From Jacaranda mimosifolia (Eukaryota > Streptophyta > Magnoliopsida > Lamiales > Bignoniaceae), in assembly GCA_018894105.1 (NCBI GenBank), contig CM032124.1, positions 7,425,501 through 7,489,500 on the forward strand: a DNA stretch of 64,000 bases, in the 5' to 3' direction. The translations under genes and the position numbers were made by a program. Positions within the stretch are counted from its first letter, which is position 1; each line of letters opens with the position of its first letter. Below the pieces are notes generated by a model that searched no databases, was not told the DNA's origin, and saw only the letters and a list, made by a program, of their open reading frames with translations. Positions 57,420 to 64,000 of the stretch are shown here, one piece after another.

Positions 57420-58100
57420 CTATAAGTGCAATTAAATATATTGTTAGAAGCGTAAATTTCAACATTCGTACCTACATTTGGTAAGTAGGAAATTTTGATT
57501 TTATTAATTCTAATATAATTGTTATTTTCTATGTGCCTAACTAAAAATGAACTTAATTTGTAAATGTAATAAATACAATGCATATACAATTGATATATAT
57601 ATATATATAAACTTTTTAAGTAGAAAGACTTGATTTAATTAATTATAGTTATTGTTTTCTATAAATCTAATTAAAAATAAACTTAATGACTATAATTATC
57701 ATTGAGCTATGTGATTACATGTTGTAATTTGAATATATGTAATTACATTTGCTAAGTAGATAATTTATTTAATTAATTTTAATGCAATTATTATTTTCTA
57801 TAAGTCTAATAAAGATATATCTAATTTGGAATAAATGTAATAAATACAATGACATACATTTGATGTATATGCATTATTATTTAAGATGGAAGACATGACT
57901 TAATTGATTATATCATTTTCTATGAGTTTAAATGCAATGCATATACGTTTGATATATATATATATATATGTATACACATTATTTAAGTTGAAAGACTTGA
58001 TTCAATTAATTATAGTTATTATTTTTCTATGAATTTGATTAAAACTGAACTTAATTTGGTTGTAATTACTATTAAACTATATGTATTAAATGCGATAATT
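57420..58100. repeat. Helitron subterminal repeat array
   Basis: Blocks such as 'tgtaataaatacaat', 'gaaagacttgatttaattaa' and 'ttatagttatt' recur two to three times at ~200-270 base intervals up to ~80 bases from the Helitron 5' end. The same blocks occur at 12360-12720. Confidence 0.6.
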
Positions 58101-58181
58101 TTGTTAGAGAGGGATATTTTTGTCCTCACATAAAAGGAAAGAAACCACTATACTTATTCATACTTTTATAGGTAGTATAGA

Positions 58182-58387
58182 GTTTAGATAACCTATATAT
58201 TTTCTTTCTCCATTTTAATTATTAATATTTATCTTCCCTTACAAGCTACTAAACCCTATATAATCATTACTTTCTTCGAAATTTATTCAAATACAAACTC
58301 ATTTTGAACTCATTTTTTCTAACCTTTCAAAATTTGAAAATATTGAAAATGAAAAATGAAAATAAAAACATAACCAAACGGGCGCTG
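58182..58387. repeat. Right half of the Helitron-split MITE
   Basis: It ends ...ATAACCAAACGGGC, the inverted counterpart of GTCCCGTTTGGTT at 49931. Together the halves make a ~334-bp MITE. Confidence 0.6.
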
Positions 58388-58665
58388 AGTTGCTCAGACA
58401 CGTTCACGGGTTCGTTGATGATTACACCCAACATTGCACTTGGAGCAAGTGCGTCGGCTTCCGCAACAATGGTTATTGGATCATGATGCAAAAGAAACTT
58501 TTGGCCTATTAAGGGCATGAAAGAACCTTTGGAGTTGGGAAAATTCGTTCCAAAATTATCTTTTATCCTCATCTTAGAACTTTTTGTTCTCGTTGTGTTG
58601 TATCCTCCTCTGGAGGGCATAGAGTAAATTCAATTTGAGGATACTAGTATAAATAGGAAAATTAA
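58388..58665. other. Unidentified stretch with a minus-strand frame
   Basis: A minus-strand frame of 97 codons (58620-58327) starts MPSRGGYNTTRTKSSKMR and includes AEADALAPSAMLGVIINEP. It crosses into MITE sequence at its end, so it is either a short relic exon or chance. Not identified. Confidence 0.25.
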
Positions 58666-59058
58666 GAGGGTGTTTGGGTGAGCTTATAAGCTCCTTAAAA
58701 TATCTTATAAAACGTTTAAGAGCTTATACGTTGATAAAAAATATTTGATAATTTATTAATTTTCTTAAAAAAGAGCTTATAAGATCATAAAATAAGATGT
58801 TAGGAGCTTATAAGCTCTTTTAAAAAAAGTATGAAGACCACAACTTAATTTTAAGATCTTAACAAGTTTCTTTATTTTTAATTATTTTAATTACAAAATT
58901 GATATTATTAACATCTTATAGGCTCCAACATCTTATTTTATTCAAACAACTCAATAACTTATTTTAAAATTAAGATCTAACATCTTATAAGCTCAAAAAA
59001 CATCTTACAAGATGAGAAGCTTATAAGATGTTTTAAATAAGTTTAGTCAAATACCCTC
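58666..59058. repeat. Tourist-like MITE, copy 3
   Basis: The ends are GAGGGTGTTTGGGTGAGC and GTCAAATACCCTC, flanked by TAA at 58663-58665 and 59059-59061. It is closely similar to the copy at 49270-49656. Confidence 0.85.
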
Positions 59059-59079
59059 TAAGGTCAAGCCTATAGATAT

Positions 59080-59440
59080 GTGGGCTAGTCAGATTTAAGA
59101 TTCTATTAGAAACACCATTGTGGAGGAGAGAATTTTACTAATATAAGTGGAACAAAAATAGAGTACCAGAAAGTGTTCCTGTAGGCTTGATGTGTGGGCT
59201 AGTCAGATTTAAGATTCTGTTAGAAACATCATTGCGGAGGAGAGAATTTTACTAATATAAGAGGAACAAAAATAGGAGGAGAGAATTTTACTAATATAAG
59301 TGGAACAAAAATAGAGTATCAGAAACATCATTGGGGGAACAAAAATAGGAGGAGAGAATTTTACTAATATAAGTGGAACAAAAATAGGAGGAGAGAATTT
59401 TACTAATATAAGTGGAACAAAAATAGAGTATCAGAAAGTG
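59080..59440. repeat. Complex minisatellite, ~38-bp unit
   Basis: The core 'aggagagaattttactaata' followed by 'taagtggaacaaaaatag' occurs five times (starting near 59133, 59237, 59276, 59348 and 59386). It is nested in a larger unit that also carries 'gggctagtcagatttaagat' (59090, 59193) and 'tcagaaacatcattg'. The pattern suggests repeated local duplication. Confidence 0.8.
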
Positions 59441-59519
59441 TTTCTAACAGAATCTTAAATCTGACTTTAAAATCCTGTACCAAAAATAAAGTATAAATAG
59501 ACCACGCAAGAAAAAAAAA

Positions 59520-62216
59520 TAATAATAATAATAGCTGAATCAAACCTTACTGTTTCTTTCTTTCCCTCTCATTTCACCATTCAGGACCTCAAGACTATGA
59601 GTCTAATTGGCAATGGTGAAAAGGTAGCTGGCCTTTATGTTCTTAATACTCATAATCAGATTGTTAATACTAATAATGTGCATAATACTACTCATAGAAT
59701 TCACAACACACTTGCACAACAGTGGCATGATAGGTTTGTACATCCATTAAATAAAATCCTTGCTAGCTTACTGCAGTAATTGCATTGTAATGCATCCAAT
59801 ATGGATACACATTGTTGTATTTGCTCTCGTGCAAAACAAAAGAAATTGCCTTTTGTTTCTCATAACAATTTGTCAAAAACTCCCTTTGATATAATCCATA
59901 GGGATATTTGGGGGCCTTTTCACATCACTGCACACACCGACCACAGATATTTTCTCACTTTAGTAGATTGCACGCGGTTTACTTGGACTTTTTTTGCTTA
60001 AACAAAAATCTGATATAAAATCTATTATTCCAAAGTTTTTCAAACTAGTTCATGTACAAATTCACACAATCGCTAAATAGTTTAGGCATGATAATGCAAA
60101 AGAGTTAATGTCAAATGAATTTTTTAGTCAAAATGGTACCATACGCTAGCTCATTTGTGTGAAAATACCACAACAAAACTCTGTTGTTGAGCGTAAGCAT
60201 CAACATGTTTTGAATGTTTGCAGAGCACTATATTTTCAATTTAGAATTCCTCTCCATTTCTGGACTGAATGTGTGCTAACTGCTACATTTCTCATAAATA
60301 GGATCCCTTAAAAAATTCTTAATAACAAATCCCCATTTGAACTTTTATATCAAACTCTTATAGATTATGGCCACTTCAAGAATTTCTGATATCTTGCTTA
60401 TAGTTCTACATTACAAGCTCACATAAATAAATTTGATGCTAGGGCCACACCGTGTGTCTTTAGAGGGTATCCTATAGGTAATAAGGGCTATAAATTATAC
60501 AATATTCACTCTAAAAGTGTTATCATTTCTAGAAATATGACTTTTCATGAAACAATTTTCCCATTCCACTTTATCCCTCCAGTCTCAAGTCTTCAGTAAT
60601 AGGAAAATGAACAACTATAAAATTATCATTTGGCTTGCGATAGGGAGATGAGGCAGATCAAATCATCACAGAGGTATGCATATTTAGATCTGGTTGTTTA
60701 TGCTTTAAGTTCGGTCCAGGAGTTTGTAGGAGACAATCTAATCTCATACAAAGAGGCAATTTTCAGTCCAGGTTCTAACAAATGGGTAGCCTCTATAAGT
60801 GAAGAGATTGAGTCTCTATACAAGAATAGCATATGGGAGATGGTTGATCTACCCAAAAGGTAAAAGATTGTAGGTTGCAAATTAATCTACATGAAGAAGG
60901 AAGGCATTCCCAGGGTTAAAGATGCGAGATACAAGGCGTGATTGGTTGCGAAGGGCTTTACTCGGAGAGAAAGATTTGACTTCCATGAAGTGTTCTCCCT
61001 TGTTGTAAAACACACTTCCATTCGTGCCCTACTTGCCATGGTAGCTCTATTTGACATGGAGCTAGAGTAGGTGGATGTGAAAACAACACTTCTGCATGGT
61101 GAGTTGGAGGAAGAAATCTATATAAGTCAACTAGAAGGATTCGTTGGTTTTAGGAAACAAAATCAAGCATGTCTTTGAAAGAAATCATTATATGGCTTGG
61201 AGCAGTCTTCCAGACAGTGGTATAAAAGGTTTAATACTTTTATTACAATGATAGGATATACTAGAAGCATTTATGATTGCTGTGTGTATCATAAAATTTG
61301 TAGTGATGGCCTTCTAGTGTATTTGTTGTTGTATGTTGATGATATGTTGATTGCCTCTAGAAACATATTTGAAATCAACATTTTGAAAGCTTAGTTAAGT
61401 GAAAATTTGAGATGAAGGATTTGGGCACTGCAAAGAAGATACTGAGCATGGAGATTGTTCGGGACAGATACTCAGGATTATTTACTTATCTCAACAATAT
61501 TACATTGAGAAAGTACCTGAGTGATTTGAGATGGACAAGTCCAAACTAATCAGTATGCCACTTGCAGCTCATTTTAGGCTCTCATTAGATCTATCACCGA
61601 GTACTAAGGAGGAGGTCGAAGATATGTCTAATGTGCCCTATGCTAGTGCAGTGGGTAGCTTGATGCACGCCATGGTGTGTACTAAACCAGATATTTCACA
61701 TGTAGTTAGTGTGGTGAGCAGGTATATGCACAAGCTTGGAAAAACGCATTGGCAGGCTGTGAAATATATTATAAGGTATCTGAGAGGCTTTGTAGATAGA
61801 TGTTTGAGATATAGTCAGTTGAATTCTGCTGCTAGAATTATTGGCTATGTGGACGTGGATTATGCCAGAGATTTGGACAGCAGGAGATCCATGACAGGCT
61901 ATGTATTTTGTGTTTTAAGTTGTATGGTTAGCCAGGAGCTGAGTACATGGCTGTGGCTGAAGGGTTCAAGGAAGACATTTGGCTAAAGGGGTTGATCGAT
62001 GATATTGGCATGACTTCTAAGATTACCAAAGCATTTTTTGATAGTCAAAGTGCCATACACTTGTTAAAGAATCAAGTGTCTCATGAGAGAACAAAGCAAA
62101 TAAATGTGAGGTATCACTTTGTCCGAAATATGGTTTCTCAAAGTGTCATTTTAGTTGATAAAGTTGGGACTAAAGACAATCCGATAGATATGCTGACCAA
62201 GACCATTCCATGAATC
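59520..62216 (+). pseudogene. Ty1/copia retrotransposon pol remnant
   Basis: Pieces in order: GAG-pre-integrase (SLIGNGEKVAGLYVL at 59600; QQWHDRFVHP with its His near 59718; then HCCICSRAKQKKLPF, the HHCC zinc-like part). Next is the integrase core start (IIHRDIWGPF near 59890 and FLTLVDCTRFTW). Reverse transcriptase follows, with WVASISEEIESL near 60785 and LLLYVDDMLIAS near 61330, where YVDD is the catalytic motif of copia elements. RNase H-like ends with GTKDNPIDMLTKTIP near 62200. At least eight stop codons and several frameshifts break the frame (e.g. TAA at 60000, TAG at 61069). The 5' LTR and gag are missing. Copia order (integrase before RT) is preserved. Confidence 0.85.
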
Positions 62217-62303
62217 AAATTTAAGCATTGCTTGAATTTCATTAACATTTGCAGACTCTCTCTTGGGGGTAGAGACAAAGAAGTTGGATGGTGAATTTTA
62301 AGT

Positions 62304-62880
62304 TAAGGTGGAGACTTATTATTTTTGCCTAGAAATTTGAGTCACATATGACGAGAAATGGAAGAAACAAAGTAGAATGGTCGAAATGGCCATATGAACG
62401 TACCTCAATGTGCGTTGGCAAGACACCGTGCATCGGGGCACGAGGCAGGGCAAACCTAGGCTTGGGCATAGGAGAAACAGGGTAATAGCAGCCCGAGTTG
62501 CGCACTCGAGTGCAAAGATGGCGCGCCAGGCATGGTCGTTACTGGATCAAGGATGAAGAAAAGACACCTGGCGTACCCGAGCACAAGGAATGTTGCTCTT
62601 GGGTGCATGGACTACTGTAATACCACACCAGGGTGTGTTCCATATACCCTGGCCCGATAGTTTCTGCCAAACTCAATAAAATAGGTGCACTATGTGCCTA
62701 GTGCGATTCATGCGTGCCCTGGAGAGTTGCATGAGGCCCATGAGCCGTATTGCATTTTTTTGGCTATAAACTGGCATTTTCTTTTGGGATAATTCGACAT
62801 AGACATAACGCAAGCTATTCTATACTACTTTTGAGAGATTTTCTCGAGACAGAGTAACAGAACGAGAGTGATCATTTCTT
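62304..62880 (+). mobile_element. Probable 3' LTR of the copia remnant
   Basis: A polypurine-like AAGGTGGAGA (62307-62316) follows pol by ~90 bases, as in copia elements, and marks the LTR start. A TATA box (GCTATAAACTGG) lies at 62763-62774. The end is not sharp because sequence of the opposing gag begins at about 62865. Confidence 0.55.
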
Positions 62881-63849
62881 CTTCTATTTCTTCAATAGCA
62901 AAGGAGGCTTGGAGATCCCATTCCTCTTTACTCTCATTTTGAATATGTGACAATGTTGCCATGTTCCCTTCTGCTTGTTTGCATTGGCAATCTTGAGCAT
63001 AATGACCCTTCCTACCACAATTATAACATTAGGTGATTTTGCGACGAGAAGTCTTATCTTTTGTTTTATCTTGGCTCGATTGCACTTTCCCTTTTTGCCA
63101 ACTCTTTCCTTATGGCCTCATTTAAAATCTTCTTTGCCTTGCATTATGTTCCTCATTGTTCGGTCTCACAGTCTTTTAATATTTTGGAGCATTTCTTCTC
63201 CCATTATAAAGAGCCTTCTCTTCATCTTTATTGAAGGTTTTAGACATTTGTTTGCCTAAAGCCTCTTGTTTTGCCAATATATTCTTCAATTCATTTAAAG
63301 TTGGCTCATGTGCCCATCCACAAGTTGTAGTGACATGACCAAGAAATTTTAGTCACAACCCTTGGATTATGATCCTTCTCATTCTTGTCTCGATAATTGC
63401 ATTTTGAGATCTAACTTGGAAATTTTTTAACACAAAGATTTAACTTTGGTAAAGTATTCACTCACTGTCATATCATGTCATGAGACTGACATTAGCTCAT
63501 TCTTGAGTTGTTGTAACTTGGCATCATTTGTCCTAGTGAATATCCCTGCAAGTGTATCCCATGCTTCTTTTGGTGTTTTTGCATCTTTTATCGACTACAG
63601 TAAATCATCCTCCATGGCTATTGATAAAGTGTACATGGCTTTTCCAACTTGGACCTTCCATCTTTTTAAATCATCCTCTTCAGTTGGAGGTTGAGTTTGA
63701 CTTCCCCCAATGATACTCCATAAGTCTTGATCTAGCAGGTAAAACTGCATACGAACACTCCAGGTGCTATAATTATTATAATTAAGTTTTTCAATTCCAC
63801 TTATAGATGTGGACATTTCTGCCATTGTGACTTGGTAAAACTTGACCAA
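62865..63849 (-). pseudogene. Ty1/copia gag, opposite orientation, partial
   Basis: On the minus strand from 63849 (or the ATG at 63825, MAEMSTSISGIEKLNYNN), the translation gives a UBN2-type gag: NYSTWSVRMQFYLLDQDLW, then LAGIFTRTNDAKLQQLKNEL near 63520. A zinc knuckle CYNCGRKGHYAQDC follows near 63020-62980 (CX2CX4HX4C). Internal stops (e.g. TAG-type breaks at 63592 and 63430) make it defective. The gag frame fades out at about 62865, where it meets the plus-strand LTR. It belongs to a different element from the pol remnant because of its orientation. Confidence 0.8.
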
Positions 63850-64000
63850 GTAAACTCGATCCCGGATCGACTAGTCTCATAGTCCCAGACTATGCATGAA
63901 TGGCACCTCGAGGCAATACAAATTTATTTGATTGCTTGACCTCGTGCACTGCTTTCATGGACCCTAATTGATATCTCTCAAACACATCGTTAACGATCCT
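63850..64000. other. Upstream flank of the copia gag, window edge
   Basis: It contains the 17-base palindrome-like CATAGTCCCAGACTATG (63877-63893). This may be leader or LTR of the opposing copia element; a tRNA primer site could not be recognised. Confidence 0.3.

Larger units (their letters stand above)
50058..58181 (-). mobile_element. Non-autonomous Helitron on the minus strand
   Basis: On the minus strand the element begins TCTATACTACCTATAAAAG (58181 downward), a 5' end typical of plant Helitrons. It ends with hairpin CACGTGC-ATC-GCACGTG (50085-50069) and CTAG (50061-50058) followed by T. The base before the 5' TC is C rather than the expected A, so one terminal base may have changed. 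At 8.1 kb it has no Rep, helicase or RPA coding sequence, so it needs enzymes from elsewhere. It sits inside an older MITE, which supports both borders. A probable LTR (51714-54678) later inserted into it. Confidence 0.72.

Noticed and set aside
59488..59500. TATAAATA at 59491 as a promoter of the copia remnant
   Set aside because: No matching LTR surrounds it and the 3' LTR at 62.3-62.9 kb is a different sequence. It is probably chance in AT-rich DNA.

Overview
The window is AT-rich DNA from a flowering plant, most likely a eudicot. The evidence is intron-containing genes with plant-type GT/AG junctions, plant-type Helitrons, Tourist-like MITEs, Ty1/copia remnants, a vacuolar-sorting-receptor exon and an endogenous plant pararetrovirus. 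It is almost entirely mobile or decayed DNA. I see no ordinary host gene that is clearly intact, and no rRNA, tRNA or CRISPR. All assignments come from reading the sequence; no database search was run.

Left part (1-12.9 kb): several diverged copies of a ~0.9 kb AT-rich repeat surround a nine-exon gene for a replication protein A (RPA70)-like OB-fold protein (2.9-5.1 kb, with an in-frame stop). A lone first exon of a vacuolar sorting receptor lies at 1.76 kb. An unidentified gene fragment and a possible organelle-derived patch follow at 10-12 kb.

Centre (12,910-33,039): a head-to-tail array of an endogenous caulimovirid on the minus strand, with a repeat period of exactly 7,269 bp. Two units are complete with open frames. 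Each encodes ORF1 (126 aa), ORF2 (1482 aa: coat-like region, zinc knuckle, aspartic protease, reverse transcriptase, RNase H, no integrase) and ORF3 (494 aa). ORF2 and ORF3 overlap as UAAUG. The third unit has a 1,296-bp in-frame deletion and ends in a short inverted viral piece. Each unit has a TATA box preceded by four small palindromes that share the core ACTATT. I recognise no movement protein.

Right-centre (34.9-40.8 kb): a plus-strand autonomous-type Helitron. Its Rep/helicase exons can be joined cleanly, but a TAG falls between the two tyrosines of the Rep active-site motif. The element ends in a classic hairpin plus CTAG.

40.9-48.1 kb: two decayed tandem copies of a multi-pass membrane protein gene of unknown function (minus strand), and the flanks of a third copy whose coding part is gone.

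48.7-64 kb: three Tourist-like MITEs with TTA/TAA-type target duplications; a second, non-autonomous Helitron on the minus strand (50,058-58,181) that split an older MITE and contains a probable solo LTR; a minisatellite; a decayed Ty1/copia pol with its 3' LTR; and an oppositely oriented copia gag at the right edge.
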